64,000 nt of DNA from Amycolatopsis sp. NBRC 101858 (GTDB lineage: Bacteria > Actinomycetota > Actinomycetes > Mycobacteriales > Pseudonocardiaceae). The position numbers and the translations under genes are program-made. Below the pieces are notes generated by a model. The model ran no database searches. It saw only the letters and a list, made by a program, of their open reading frames with translations, and was not told the origin of the DNA. The stretch covers positions 2,558,681 to 2,622,680 of the forward strand of contig NZ_BSTD01000001.1 in assembly GCF_030269325.1 (NCBI RefSeq), written 5' to 3'. Positions 35,525 to 44,455 of the stretch are shown here, in pieces; within the stretch, counting starts at the first letter, position 1, and each line of letters starts with the position of its first letter.

Positions 35525-36934
35525 ATGAGTGACCGGGGACCCGGCTACGAGCAGCGTCTGGCGCGCGAGCGGGAGACGTTCGCCGGTCAGGTCGAAGTGC
35601 ACGGCAACCTGCCGCCGTCGGCGCACCACTGGTCCGAGCGGCACACGCGGCCGAAGCTCGAAGCACTCGGCGTCCCGAGCATCGAAGAGCTGATCGTCGG
35701 CGAGATCGCCGAGCGGGCGGAGCGGCTCGACCGGGACGTCGTCGTGCTCTCGCTCGGCAGCGGCAACGGCGACCAGGAGCTCGGCTGGCTGCGCACGCTG
35801 GCCGCGGCCGGGCAGCACAACGTGCGGCTGCGGCTGCTGGAGCTGAACCCCGACATGCAGGCTCGCGCGGAAGCGTCGGCGCGGGAGCTGGGCTTCGCCG
35901 GCCGGGTCGAGCTGATCACCGCCGACTTCAACACCTGGCGCGCCGACACCGCCCACGACGTCGTCGTCGGCTACCAGGCGCTGCACCACGTCCTCGACCT
36001 CGAACACCTCTACGGCCAGATCCGGGCGGGGCTCGATCCCGCCGGCGTCCTCGTCGTGCACGACATGATCGGGCGCAACGGCCACCGCCGCTGGCCCGAG
36101 GCGCTGGAGGTCATCGACCGGATCTGGGCGACGCTGCCGCCGCGGCTGCGCCGCAACGCCATGACCGGCGAGGTCGACGAGCGGTTCGTCGACATCGACT
36201 GCGCGGCCGACGGGTTCGAGGGCATCCGGGCCCAGGACGTGCTGCCGGTGCTGCTCGACCACCTGCACCCCAGCCTCTTCTTCCCCTACGGCAACGTGAT
36301 CGACCCGTTCGTCGACCGGATCTACGGCCCCGGCTTCGACCTCGGCGAACCCGCGGACGTGCGCCTGCTCGACCACCTCGGCACCCTCGACGACACCCTC
36401 GTCGACCTGGGGGTCGTCAGCCCGACGCACCTCATCGGGCTCTTCCACCCGACCGGGCAGCCCCTGCGGGTGCACGGCTCGCGGACGCCGGAACGGTCCG
36501 TGCGCGACACCGGCGTCGTCGATCCGGCCGGGCGGGTCTCGTTCCGGCCCGGCGGCAATCCCGGGGAACGGCTGGTGCGCGGCGCCGGCGTGGTGACCGG
36601 CCGGATGAACGGCGTCGACCACGACGACTGGGCCGCGCCGTCGGTCGAGTTCCCGCTCCTCACCACGGCCGCGATCGGGGCGCTCGAGCTGCGGACCTTC
36701 GTCCCGGACGAGTCCGCCGACCACGGCAGCGTGACGATCGCGGTCGACGGCGTGCCGGTCGCGAAGGCGGACGTCGGGCCGGGGCTGGTCGAGCAGGTCG
36801 TGCCGGTCCCGATCGACGCGCACCGGCAGGTCCGGCTCTCGTTCGACGCCGACTGGTCGATCACCGCCGGTTCCGGTGCCGACCGGCGCACGCTGTCCTA
36901 CATCCTGGTCGGGCTGCGCCTCCTCGAAAGGTGA
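35525..36934 (+). CDS. Class I SAM methyltransferase with C-terminal beta domain
   Basis: 469 aa (471 from ATG 35519, two codons upstream; neither start has a strong site). The N-terminal methyltransferase (about 60-240) has VVVLSLGSGNGDQELGWL (motif I), LRLLELNPDMQ, and DVVVGYQALHHVLDLEHLY. The C-terminal 170 residues are beta-rich (VRFRPG, VEFPLLTTAAIGALELRTF, VTIAVDGVPVA) and look like a carbohydrate-binding-type sandwich; I cannot name it. It lies between the SGNH gene and the giant glycosyltransferase, so a role in glycan methylation is likely. Confidence 0.75.
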   Translation: MSDRGPGYEQRLARERETFAGQVEVHGNLPPSAHHWSERHTRPKLEALGVPSIEELIVGEIAERAERLDRDVVVLSLGSGNGDQELGWLRTLAAAGQHNVRLRLLELNPDMQARAEASARELGFAGRVELITADFNTWRADTAHDVVVGYQALHHVLDLEHLYGQIRAGLDPAGVLVVHDMIGRNGHRRWPEALEVIDRIWATLPPRLRRNAMTGEVDERFVDIDCAADGFEGIRAQDVLPVLLDHLHPSLFFPYGNVIDPFVDRIYGPGFDLGEPADVRLLDHLGTLDDTLVDLGVVSPTHLIGLFHPTGQPLRVHGSRTPERSVRDTGVVDPAGRVSFRPGGNPGERLVRGAGVVTGRMNGVDHDDWAAPSVEFPLLTTAAIGALELRTFVPDESADHGSVTIAVDGVPVAKADVGPGLVEQVVPVPIDAHRQVRLSFDADWSITAGSGADRRTLSYILVGLRLLER

Positions 36935-36964
36935 GGCCCGGCCCCGCGTCCCTGCTCGGACGGC

Positions 36965-36970
36965 TAATCT
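36965..36970 (+). promoter_or_regulatory. -10 hexamer of a probable leaderless promoter
   Basis: TAATCT ends 7 bases before ATG 36978. The preceding gene ends 30 bp upstream, so this would give the fusion gene its own promoter. Confidence 0.5.
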
Positions 36971-36977
36971 GCCCGCC

Positions 36978-39900
36978 ATGGGCAAGGGGACGAACGGCGA
37001 GCGGCTGATCGAGTGGACCGGCGAGCGGTGCGTGCCGTGGACCGACGATCTCCAGGTGATCTACGAGCACTACCACCGCTACGCGTTCGCGGCCCGCTTC
37101 GTCGCCGGCAAGCGGGTCCTCGACCTGGCCAGCGGCGAGGGCTACGGCAGCGCGCTGATGGCGAAGTCGGGCGCCGAGGTCGTCGGCCTCGAGCTGGACC
37201 CGGTCACCGTCGAGCACGCCAGGAAGAACTACCCGGGCGTCCGCTTCGAGACCGGCTCGATCACCGACCCCGCGGCCCTCGACGGCGAACGCTTCGACGT
37301 CATCACCTGCTTCGAGGCGATCGAGCACGTCGACGAGCAGGACCGGCTCATGGAGCTGGTCCGCAACCGGCTCACGCCGTCCGGGATCTTCCTGTGCAGC
37401 ACGCCGGACGTCGAGGTCTACTCCCACGACCACGGCAACGAGAACCCGTATCACGTGCACGAGCTGACCGGCCCGGCGTTCCGCTCGCTGCTCTCGGAGA
37501 GCTTCGAGCACGTCGTCGTGCTGCGCCAGAACGTCGCGGTCGGTTCGCTGATCCACGACGACGGCGCGGGCACCGGCGCCGAAGTGCTCACGGTGCGGCC
37601 GGACGACGCCGACGGCTGGGTCGTCGAGCCGGGGGCGCCGCACACCTACTTCATCGCCGTCGCGTCGGCCGGGCCGGTCGAGGTCCCCACGACGTCCGCG
37701 ATGCTCGACCCGAAGCTGACGCTCGTCGCGCGCGCCGCGGCCGAAGCCGGGCGTCTCCACGCCGAGCTGGCCCGCACCGAAGCCGAGCGCGAGCGGGCCG
37801 CGGCCGCCGAGACGCGCCTGACCGCCGAACTGGCCGAGGCCACCACCACCGGACGGCAGGCCGCCGCCGAGCGCGACGAGGCACTCGGCCAGGCCGAACG
37901 CGCCCGCGTGGACCGGCGTCGCGCGGCCGAAGAGCTGAACCTCCTCAAGCGCAAGGCCGGTTACGACACCGAACGGCTCGCGTGGCTGGCGGGCAACAAC
38001 ACCGGGCTCGCCGACACGATCGGCCGGCTCGCCGCCGAGAACGACAAGCTGCGCGCGGAGACCTCCGCCCTGGCCCAGCGGCTGATCGGCAAGTACCGGG
38101 GGTCGATCGAGAAGTTCGCCCCGCGCGGCACGCGCCGGCGCGACCTCTACGAGACGGCGCTGGGGCGTCAGGCGGGCGCGGCGCCGGCCACGCCGCCGGT
38201 GCCGGGGCCGGTCGCGGTGACCACCAGCGACCAGCCGATCGTCAGCGTCGTCATCCCGGTCTACGGCAACTGGGCGTTCACCCGGACCTGCCTCGACTCG
38301 ATCCAGCGGCACCTGCCCGCGACGCCGTTCGAAGTGATCGTGGTCGACGACGCCTCCCGCGACGACTCGGCCGACCGGGTCGCCGGCTGCGCCGGGGTCC
38401 GGCTGGTGCGCGCGCCGAAGAACCTGGGCTTCGTCGGCGCCTGCAACCTGGGCGCCGAGAACGCGCGCGGCGACTTCATCTTCTTCCTCAACAACGACAC
38501 CGAGGTCCGGCCGGGCTGGCTCGACGAGCTGGTCGCCGTGGTCGAGTCCCGGCCCGACGTCGGGCTCGTCGGCTCGAAGCTGGTCTACCCGGACGGCCGC
38601 CTCCAGGAGTGCGGCGGCATCATCTGGGCCGACGGCACCGGCTGGAACTACGGCAGGCTGCAGTCGCCGGACGCGCCGTGGTTCCAGGCCCTGCGCGACG
38701 TCGACTACTGCTCGGGCGCGGCCATCCTGGTCCGCCGCGAGCTGTTCGAGCGCGTCGGCGGCTTCGACAAGCGCTTCGCGCCCGCGTACTACGAAGACAC
38801 CGACCTCGCCTTCGCCGTGAGGGCCGCCGGCTACCGCACGATGGTCCAGCCCGCGTCGGTCGTCGTGCACCACGAAGGCATCACGAACGGCACGGACGTC
38901 TCCTCCGGAGTGAAGCGCCACCAGGAGCTCAACCGCGGCGTCTTCGTCGACAAGTGGAGCGTCCAGCTGCGCGACCACTTCCCCGAGGCGAGCCCGCGCG
39001 CGGTCTGGGCCGGGCGGCAGCGCACGAAGGACGGCCACCGCGGCGGCACCGTGCTGGTCGCCGACCACCAGGTGCCGATGCCGGACAAGGACTCCGGCTC
39101 GGTGCGGATGTTCCGCATCCTCGAACTGCTCGTCGGCCTCGGCCACCGGGTCGTGTTCATGCCGCTCAACAACGCCCTGCCCGAGCCGTACGCGGACGCG
39201 CTGTACCGCGCGGGCGTCACGGTGGTGACCGGGCTCGGCGAACAGCAGGAGTTCCTGCGCGACGCCGGGGCCGACCTGCGGCTGGCGGTGCTGTCGCGGC
39301 CGCACGTCGCCTGGCAGCTGCTGGAGCAGGTCCGCGAGCACGCGCCGGACTGCGTCATCGCCTACGACACGGTCGACCTGCACTTCGTCCGGCTCAACCG
39401 GCAGGCCGACCTCGCCGCGCGGCTCGGCGAAACCCGGGAGGAGCTGACGCTGCGGCGGCGGGCCGAGGTGCTGCGCGAGTCCGAGCTCGGGCTCACGCGC
39501 GCCACCGACGTCACGTTCACGGTGTCCGATGTGGAGCGTGCGCTGCTGCGGGAGCTCGTGCCCTCGGCGCGTGTCGAGGTGCTGTCCAACGTGCACCACG
39601 CCGACGCCGTGCCCGCCGTCCCGGACGGCCGCTCGGGCGTGCTCTTCGTCGGCAGTTTCGACCACCTGCCCAACCGGGACGCGGCGCGCTGGCTGGCCAC
39701 CGAGATCATGCCGCTCGTGCGGCGCCGGTGCCCGGACGCGGTGGCGCAGATCGTCGGCAGCAACCCGCCGCAGGAGGTGTTCGACCTCGCCGGCGAAGGC
39801 GTCGTCATCCGCGGCTGGGTCCCGGACCTCGACAGCGCTTACCGCGAGGCCCGGGTCGTCGTCGCGCCGCTGCGCTTCGGCGCCGGGGTGAAGGGGAAGC

Positions 39901-40154
39901 TGGGGGAGAGCCTCGGTTACGGCGTCCCGGCGGTCGTCACCCCGCTGGCCGCCGAGGGCATGCACCTGACCCACGGTCGCGACGTCCTCGTCGGCGCCAC
40001 GGCCGAGGAGCTCGCCGAGGAGATCGTCACCCTGATCGAGGACGACAAGCTGTGGCAGCGGCTGTCCGAAGAGGGCAAGACCGTGGTGGACCGCCTCTTC
40101 GGCGCCGACGTCGCCCGCCGCACGCTGGGCGGGCTCCTCGACCAGCCGGCCTGA
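36978..40154 (+). CDS. Trifunctional glycan enzyme: methyltransferase, coiled coil, GT2, GT4
   Basis: 1058 aa. Residues 1-230: methyltransferase (VLDLASGEGYGSALM, CFEAIEHVDEQ). Residues 245-370: Ala/Glu/Arg-rich coiled coil. Residues 420-670: family 2 glycosyltransferase (VSVVIPVYGNWAFTRTCLDS, VVDDASRDDS, FFLNNDTEV with the DxD-type metal site, YYEDTDLAFAVRAAGY). Residues 690-1058: GT4-like domain (SGVLFVGSFDHLPNRDAARWL, VVIRGWVPDLDSAYREARVVVAPLRFGAGVKGKLGESLGYG split over the C-terminal half). No membrane segment is seen. The arrangement resembles chain-length or end-capping enzymes of surface polysaccharides, where methylation ends the chain and the coiled coil acts as a ruler. That parallel is inference. 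Confidence 0.88.
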   Translation: MGKGTNGERLIEWTGERCVPWTDDLQVIYEHYHRYAFAARFVAGKRVLDLASGEGYGSALMAKSGAEVVGLELDPVTVEHARKNYPGVRFETGSITDPAALDGERFDVITCFEAIEHVDEQDRLMELVRNRLTPSGIFLCSTPDVEVYSHDHGNENPYHVHELTGPAFRSLLSESFEHVVVLRQNVAVGSLIHDDGAGTGAEVLTVRPDDADGWVVEPGAPHTYFIAVASAGPVEVPTTSAMLDPKLTLVARAAAEAGRLHAELARTEAERERAAAAETRLTAELAEATTTGRQAAAERDEALGQAERARVDRRRAAEELNLLKRKAGYDTERLAWLAGNNTGLADTIGRLAAENDKLRAETSALAQRLIGKYRGSIEKFAPRGTRRRDLYETALGRQAGAAPATPPVPGPVAVTTSDQPIVSVVIPVYGNWAFTRTCLDSIQRHLPATPFEVIVVDDASRDDSADRVAGCAGVRLVRAPKNLGFVGACNLGAENARGDFIFFLNNDTEVRPGWLDELVAVVESRPDVGLVGSKLVYPDGRLQECGGIIWADGTGWNYGRLQSPDAPWFQALRDVDYCSGAAILVRRELFERVGGFDKRFAPAYYEDTDLAFAVRAAGYRTMVQPASVVVHHEGITNGTDVSSGVKRHQELNRGVFVDKWSVQLRDHFPEASPRAVWAGRQRTKDGHRGGTVLVADHQVPMPDKDSGSVRMFRILELLVGLGHRVVFMPLNNALPEPYADALYRAGVTVVTGLGEQQEFLRDAGADLRLAVLSRPHVAWQLLEQVREHAPDCVIAYDTVDLHFVRLNRQADLAARLGETREELTLRRRAEVLRESELGLTRATDVTFTVSDVERALLRELVPSARVEVLSNVHHADAVPAVPDGRSGVLFVGSFDHLPNRDAARWLATEIMPLVRRRCPDAVAQIVGSNPPQEVFDLAGEGVVIRGWVPDLDSAYREARVVVAPLRFGAGVKGKLGESLGYGVPAVVTPLAAEGMHLTHGRDVLVGATAEELAEEIVTLIEDDKLWQRLSEEGKTVVDRLFGADVARRTLGGLLDQPA

Positions 40155-41279
40155 TCAGCCGGGCGGCAGCGCTTTCTGGAACACGGCGAGCGCGTTGTCC
40201 AGGCTGGTCTTCAGCTCGTTCTTGTCCTGCGCGAACGGCTGTGACGCCCAGAGCACGAGCGCGACCTTGCCCGAGGTGTACCAGGTGCCGTCCATCCGCC
40301 GGTCGCCACTGCGGCCGGTGACGGCCTTCGGGTCGGCGGCGACCGGGACGAACCCGCCGGCGTCGGCGGCCGCGCGCAGGTAGTCGACGACGGCCTTCGC
40401 GTCGTCGGGCGAGCGGGTGGGGAGGGCGAACGCGATGTACCCCGTGTCCCCGGTGGCCGAACCGCGGTAGACGAACTGCGTGACGCCGTGCTGCGAGAAG
40501 ACCTGGGCGCTCTCCTTGGGGTAGAGGTTCAGGTCCAGGCCCTTGGCCAGCGACATCGTCGAGCTCTCCGGGTACTGCTTGCCGGGCAGCGGCGGAACCT
40601 GGTCCTCCAGCTGCGGCTGGGTCGCGGCGGCCGGCGGCTGCGGCACGAACGTGGTCAGCGGGTCGTCGGGCTTCGGGTCGTCCTGCCCGAGCCACATCGT
40701 CGCGCCGACGATCATGCCGAGCACCACCAGGACGCCGAGTGCGATGAACGGCCAGGCGCGCCAGGACGACGAGCCGCCGCCGAAGCGGTGCTTCCCCGGC
40801 GGCTCGTCCGAGCCGGCGTCCCGCGGCAGCGGCAGGTGCGTTTCGCCGCGGGGCGGGGTGATCGGCGGGAACCGGCTGCCCTGCTCCTGCCCGGCCGGGC
40901 CGTCGATGCGCAGGTAGCGGGTCGGGACGATGTCGGCCGGGCTCGGCGCCGTCGTCATGTGGTCCGGGATGGCCGGCACCGGGCTCGCGTTCGCCGACAC
41001 CGGCAGCCCGGTGCGCTGCCAGGGCGGGTGCGGCTTCTGGTACGGCATCGCGGGCCGCGGCGATTCGACGCGCTGCGGCGGCGGCACCGGGTGGCTCGCG
41101 GGGTTGGCGCTCCGCCAGGTGTCACCCGGACGGCGCAACGGCGAGGGGACGGGTGAGGGCACGGTCGAACCGGAGGCCTGCGCGAGCAGCTCGTCGCGCT
41201 GTTTGCGGTGTTCAGCAGGCTCGATGCGGCCTTCGGCAAGCTCCGCGTCGAGGCGGCGAAGCTCTTCCTGCCAGCTCAT
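40155..41279 (-). CDS. One-pass membrane protein with SHOCT-like N-terminus (paralogue B)
   Basis: 374 aa from ATG 41279. Residues 1-35 (MSWQEELRRLDAELAEGRIE onward) are near-identical in pattern to those of the protein at 32749-33972. A 140-residue Pro-rich cytoplasmic linker follows, then a transmembrane helix (AWPFIALGVLVVLGMIVGATMWL) and a Pro/Gln linker. The external domain is about 150 residues and ends LKTSLDNALAVFQKALPPG. It converges with the fusion gene with no gap at all (stop codons abut at 40154/40155). It marks the right boundary of the glycan block. The function is unknown. Confidence 0.7.
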   Translation of the reverse strand: MSWQEELRRLDAELAEGRIEPAEHRKQRDELLAQASGSTVPSPVPSPLRRPGDTWRSANPASHPVPPPQRVESPRPAMPYQKPHPPWQRTGLPVSANASPVPAIPDHMTTAPSPADIVPTRYLRIDGPAGQEQGSRFPPITPPRGETHLPLPRDAGSDEPPGKHRFGGGSSSWRAWPFIALGVLVVLGMIVGATMWLGQDDPKPDDPLTTFVPQPPAAATQPQLEDQVPPLPGKQYPESSTMSLAKGLDLNLYPKESAQVFSQHGVTQFVYRGSATGDTGYIAFALPTRSPDDAKAVVDYLRAAADAGGFVPVAADPKAVTGRSGDRRMDGTWYTSGKVALVLWASQPFAQDKNELKTSLDNALAVFQKALPPG

Positions 41280-41429
41280 CCATGGACCCCCATCCACCAT
41301 TCGGGGCATCAGTCTGGCACGTGGGGCCGACCTGCGAGGTTGCGGTTCGAGGTTGATCGGCAACTTAGCGCAAGTCAGCGCGATCCGGGAGTCCCCGCCG
41401 CCCGTCACCTCGTCGGCCGCCGAAAACTG

Positions 41430-41449
41430 TCGTACATATGTTCTAAAAT
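41430..41449 (+). promoter_or_regulatory. LexA-like SOS box overlapping a -10
   Basis: TCGTAC-atat-GTTCTA (41430-41445) matches the actinobacterial LexA operator TCGAAC-N4-GTTCGA at 10 of 12 positions. TAAAAT (41444-41449) overlaps its right arm as a -10. It lies 64 bp before the start at 41513. Confidence 0.5.
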
Positions 41450-41512
41450 AGGCGTTGTCCAGGGGAGATGCCACCCGCGTGCGCGGGTGGTGCGATGGAG
41501 GAAGGCAGGGCC

Positions 41513-42118
41513 ATGGCCTACATCACCCTGCCCACGTTCGTGGGCTACAGCGCGAGTACCGGTCCGTCGCGGTCGTCGTTCGTCCGGCGGCAGCGCAAGT
41601 TGTACGAAGACCCGGCGCGAGCGGCGTTCAACTACTACCGGCGGGCGGCGAACGCCGTGCGGTCCGGGCGGGCGGCGGGGCAGGACGCGACGGCGTTGCG
41701 CGCCCTCGTCAACGCCGCCGACGACCGGACGAAACCGCACTACGCGGCGATAGCCGAGGGCTGGCTGCGCTACCTCGGCCGGAAGTCGCCGCGGCTGGTC
41801 GAGGTCGGGCGCGGCCGCTGCCGGATCGGCGACCTCGAGATCGGCGTCAGCCCGCAGCTCGGGCTCCGCAAGAGCGACGGCCGCCGCTACGCGACCTGGC
41901 TCTACTTCAAGGAGGAACCGCTGACGAAGGACTCGGCGCAGCTGGCGCTGTGGGTGCTGGAGCAGGCGATGCCGGACGTCCTGCCGGGTGGTCACGCGCT
42001 GGTGATCGACGTCCGCCGGAGCAAGGAGTTCCAGCTCTCCGCCCGCGACCGTGAACGGCTGCGGCCCTGGGCCCGCAGCGAGGCTTCGGCGTTCCTCACG
42101 CTCTGGGACGCCGCCTGA
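41513..42118 (+). CDS. Hypothetical protein behind a LexA-like box (possible nuclease-like fold)
   Basis: 201 aa from ATG 41513, with GGAGGAAGG upstream. I do not recognise the family. Residues 1-80 are basic and helical (RSSFVRRQRKLYEDPARAAFNYYRRAANAVR). The C-terminal half has RCRIGDLEIGVSPQLGL, then RRYATWLYFKEEPLTKDSAQLALWVL. This loosely resembles a PD-(D/E)XK core (Asp, then E-x-K near a strand, then a QLALW helix as in RecB-like domains). The putative SOS box would make it DNA-damage-inducible. Both ideas are hypotheses. A hairpin follows and separates it from the kinase gene. Confidence 0.6.
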   Translation: MAYITLPTFVGYSASTGPSRSSFVRRQRKLYEDPARAAFNYYRRAANAVRSGRAAGQDATALRALVNAADDRTKPHYAAIAEGWLRYLGRKSPRLVEVGRGRCRIGDLEIGVSPQLGLRKSDGRRYATWLYFKEEPLTKDSAQLALWVLEQAMPDVLPGGHALVIDVRRSKEFQLSARDRERLRPWARSEASAFLTLWDAA

Positions 42119-42122
42119 GCCG

Positions 42123-42154
42123 GGGAGGCGCCGGGGCGCTCCGGCGCCTCCCTT
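42123..42154 (+). terminator. Terminator after the LexA-box gene
   Basis: GGGAGGCGCCGG and CCGGCGCCTCCC form perfect 12-bp arms with loop ggcgct, followed by TT. It begins 5 bp after the stop. Confidence 0.75.
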
Positions 42155-42186
42155 AGCATCGCCCCCGAGCGTTCAGGGGGGCGACG

Positions 42187-43662
42187 ATGAGACTGGTCGC
42201 GGGACGGTACGCGATCTCGGCCGAGCTGGGCCGCGGCGGCATGGGCGTCGTCTGGCGCGCCGAAGACACGGTGCTCGGGCGGCCCGTCGCGCTGAAGGAG
42301 CTCGCCACCCCGCCGGGCGCGTCGCCGGCGCACCTCGAGCGGGTCATGCGCGAGGCGCGCACCGCGGGGCGGCTCAACGATCCCGGTGTCGTCACGGTCT
42401 ACGACGTCGTCAGCGAGCAGGGCGCGACCTTCATCGTCATGGAGCTGGTGATCGCGCCGACGCTCGCCGACGTCATCGAGCGCGAAGGACCGCTGGCGAA
42501 CGAGCGCGTCGCCGCCCTCGGCCTGCAGGTGCTGGGCGCGCTGGAGACCGCGCACGCGGCCGGCGTCGTGCACCGGGACGTCAAGCCCAGCAACATCATG
42601 GTGCTGCCCGGCGACCGCGTGAAGCTCGCCGACTTCGGCATCGCACGGGCGATGGACGACCCGTCGCTGACGCAGACCGGCGGCGTCATGGGCTCGCCCG
42701 GGTACATGGCGCCCGAGCTGTTCGCCGGGGCCGGGCCGTCGCCCGCGTCGGACCTCTGGTCGCTGGGCGCGACGCTCTTCCACGCCGCCGAAGGCCGCGC
42801 GCCCTTCCAGCGCACCACCACGGCCGCGACCCTGCACGCGATCATGTACGACCAGCCGGTGCTGGAGCGCTGCCGCGGCCCGCTCGCCGACGCCGTCCGC
42901 GGGCTGCTCACGCAGTCCGCTTCGGACCGGCTGACCGCGCCCGGCCTGCGGCGGCTGCTGGAAACCGCGCGCACCGGCGGTCCGGCACGGCCGTCGCCGA
43001 CCGCGTGGCTCGCGCCGCCGCCACCGGCCACAGTGGACGGCCCGCCGAAGGGGAAGCGCCGGCTGCCGCTGGTGCTGACCGGGGTGGCGGTCGCGGTCGT
43101 CGCGGCGCTCGGGGCGATCTTCCTGCTCAAGCCGGACCGGACCACGCCCACCGCCACCGGGGCCACCCCGACGTCGAACTCGGCTTCCGCCACGCCCTCG
43201 ACCACCAAGAAACCCACGTCCAAGAAGCCGGCGTCCTCGTCGAGTTCCACGCCGACGTCGACCACCGGCGACAAGCCGCACCCGGCCGAGCTGCCGCTGA
43301 TCCGCTTCCACCAGCCGGACGGCGGGCACTTCAGCGGCACGAAGAAGGTCGGCCCACCGGCCGGGTTCACGAAGGAGGGCGTGTTCGGCAACCTCGTCGC
43401 GACGCCCGAGCCGGGCACGCGGAAGCTGTTCGCCTGCAAGGTGAAGGACCAGAAGGACTGGTTCACCTCGACCGACCAGAGCGGCAAGTGCGAGGGCCAG
43501 CAGGCACTCGGCCTGCTCGGCCACATCTACGCCAACCCGCCATCATGGGCGGCCGCGCGGCCGCTCTACCGCTGCAACGCGGGCGCGAGCCACTTCGACT
43601 CGCTCGACGCCGCCTGCGAGGGGAAGGCCAAGGAGCTTCCGCTGGGCTACGTCATCACCTGA
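42187..43662 (+). CDS. Transmembrane Ser/Thr protein kinase with DUF5648-like extracellular domain
   Basis: 491 aa. PknB-type kinase domain (about 7-265): ELGRGGMGVVWRA glycine loop, invariant Lys in VALKEL, HRDVKPSN catalytic loop, DFGIA, GSPGYMAPE. A transmembrane helix (LPLVLTGVAVAVVAALGAIFLL) follows, then a Thr/Ser/Lys-rich spacer. The outer domain (about 368-491) has repeated elements IRFHQPDGGHFSGTKK and PLYRCNAGASHFDS with paired cysteines. This matches the DUF5648 pattern of putative cell-wall or sugar-binding repeats, in place of PASTA domains. It likely phosphorylates cytoplasmic targets in response to an envelope signal. There is no phosphatase gene nearby. Confidence 0.88.
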   Translation: MRLVAGRYAISAELGRGGMGVVWRAEDTVLGRPVALKELATPPGASPAHLERVMREARTAGRLNDPGVVTVYDVVSEQGATFIVMELVIAPTLADVIEREGPLANERVAALGLQVLGALETAHAAGVVHRDVKPSNIMVLPGDRVKLADFGIARAMDDPSLTQTGGVMGSPGYMAPELFAGAGPSPASDLWSLGATLFHAAEGRAPFQRTTTAATLHAIMYDQPVLERCRGPLADAVRGLLTQSASDRLTAPGLRRLLETARTGGPARPSPTAWLAPPPPATVDGPPKGKRRLPLVLTGVAVAVVAALGAIFLLKPDRTTPTATGATPTSNSASATPSTTKKPTSKKPASSSSSTPTSTTGDKPHPAELPLIRFHQPDGGHFSGTKKVGPPAGFTKEGVFGNLVATPEPGTRKLFACKVKDQKDWFTSTDQSGKCEGQQALGLLGHIYANPPSWAAARPLYRCNAGASHFDSLDAACEGKAKELPLGYVIT

Positions 43663-44321
43663 AGCACGCCGGCCACCAGCTCCGGCCGCGTGACGAACGG
43701 GTGGTGCGCCACGGGAAGCTCGACGACGGCGGTCGCGCGCGCCGCTTGTTCGCGCTGCTTCTCCGGCAGCGTCGCCCGATCCTCGGCGCACACGAGGTAG
43801 GTGGACGGGACCTCACGCCACGCGGCCGTCGTCGTCCGCTGGCCGAACACCGCTTCGTTCTGGGCCGTGAGCCGGACCGCGGCGCCGGCGTAGGTGGCGT
43901 CGTCGAAGTCCTGGGCGAAGAGCGGCCGCACCAGCTCCTCCCGCACCCCGGCCGTCCCGTCGCCGTGGCTGACGTGCCACGGCGACGGCTCGGCGCCGCC
44001 GAAGTCCGCGAGCGCCTCGCCGGCGTCCGGCAGGAACGACGTCACGTAGACGAGCCGGCGGACCGCGGGGTGGTTCCCGGCTTCGCTGATCACCATCCCG
44101 CCGTACGAGTGTCCGACGAGCAGAACGGGCTCGTCGGAGGCGTCGAGCAGCGCGCGGACGGCCGCGGCGTCGTCGTGGAGGTCGCCGCGCGGCTCGGCCT
44201 CGCAGCTCGGCAGCACCACGGCTGAACTGCGCAGACCCTGCTGGGCGAGGACGTCCGCCGTCGGCCGCCACCACCAGGCGCCGTCTCGGACGAACGCGCC
44301 GTGGACGAAGATGACTCGCAT
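43647..44321 (-). CDS. Alpha/beta hydrolase
   Basis: 224 aa. Oxyanion-hole segment VIFVHGAFVRDGAWWW at the N-terminus, nucleophile elbow LLVGHSYGGMV (Ser about residue 76), acid in the CAEDRA segment and the catalytic His in VAHHPFVTRPELV. This is the EstC/hydroxynitrile-lyase-like small hydrolase type common in actinomycetes. Substrate unknown. ATG 44321 begins exactly at the conserved strand; the longer frame is discounted. Its end overlaps the kinase 3' end by 16 bp on the opposite strand. Confidence 0.85.
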   Translation of the reverse strand: MRVIFVHGAFVRDGAWWWRPTADVLAQQGLRSSAVVLPSCEAEPRGDLHDDAAAVRALLDASDEPVLLVGHSYGGMVISEAGNHPAVRRLVYVTSFLPDAGEALADFGGAEPSPWHVSHGDGTAGVREELVRPLFAQDFDDATYAGAAVRLTAQNEAVFGQRTTTAAWREVPSTYLVCAEDRATLPEKQREQAARATAVVELPVAHHPFVTRPELVAGVLQVMT

Positions 44322-44455
44322 GGTGACAATCTGCCCGAACCCACCCGGTCGAGTGACACAGTTCGCGGCGAGCGAATGAGGGCTGGACAAACCGGAAGCC
44401 GAACACGAAGCTTTCGCGTGTTCTTTCGTGCCCGGCCAAGTCAGAGGTCCTCACA

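Noticed and set aside
36861..39974. 1037-codon open frame antisense to the giant fusion gene
   Set aside because: Composition is that of a shadow frame (Val/Asp/Arg/Gly runs) and the opposite strand encodes recognisable enzyme motifs throughout.
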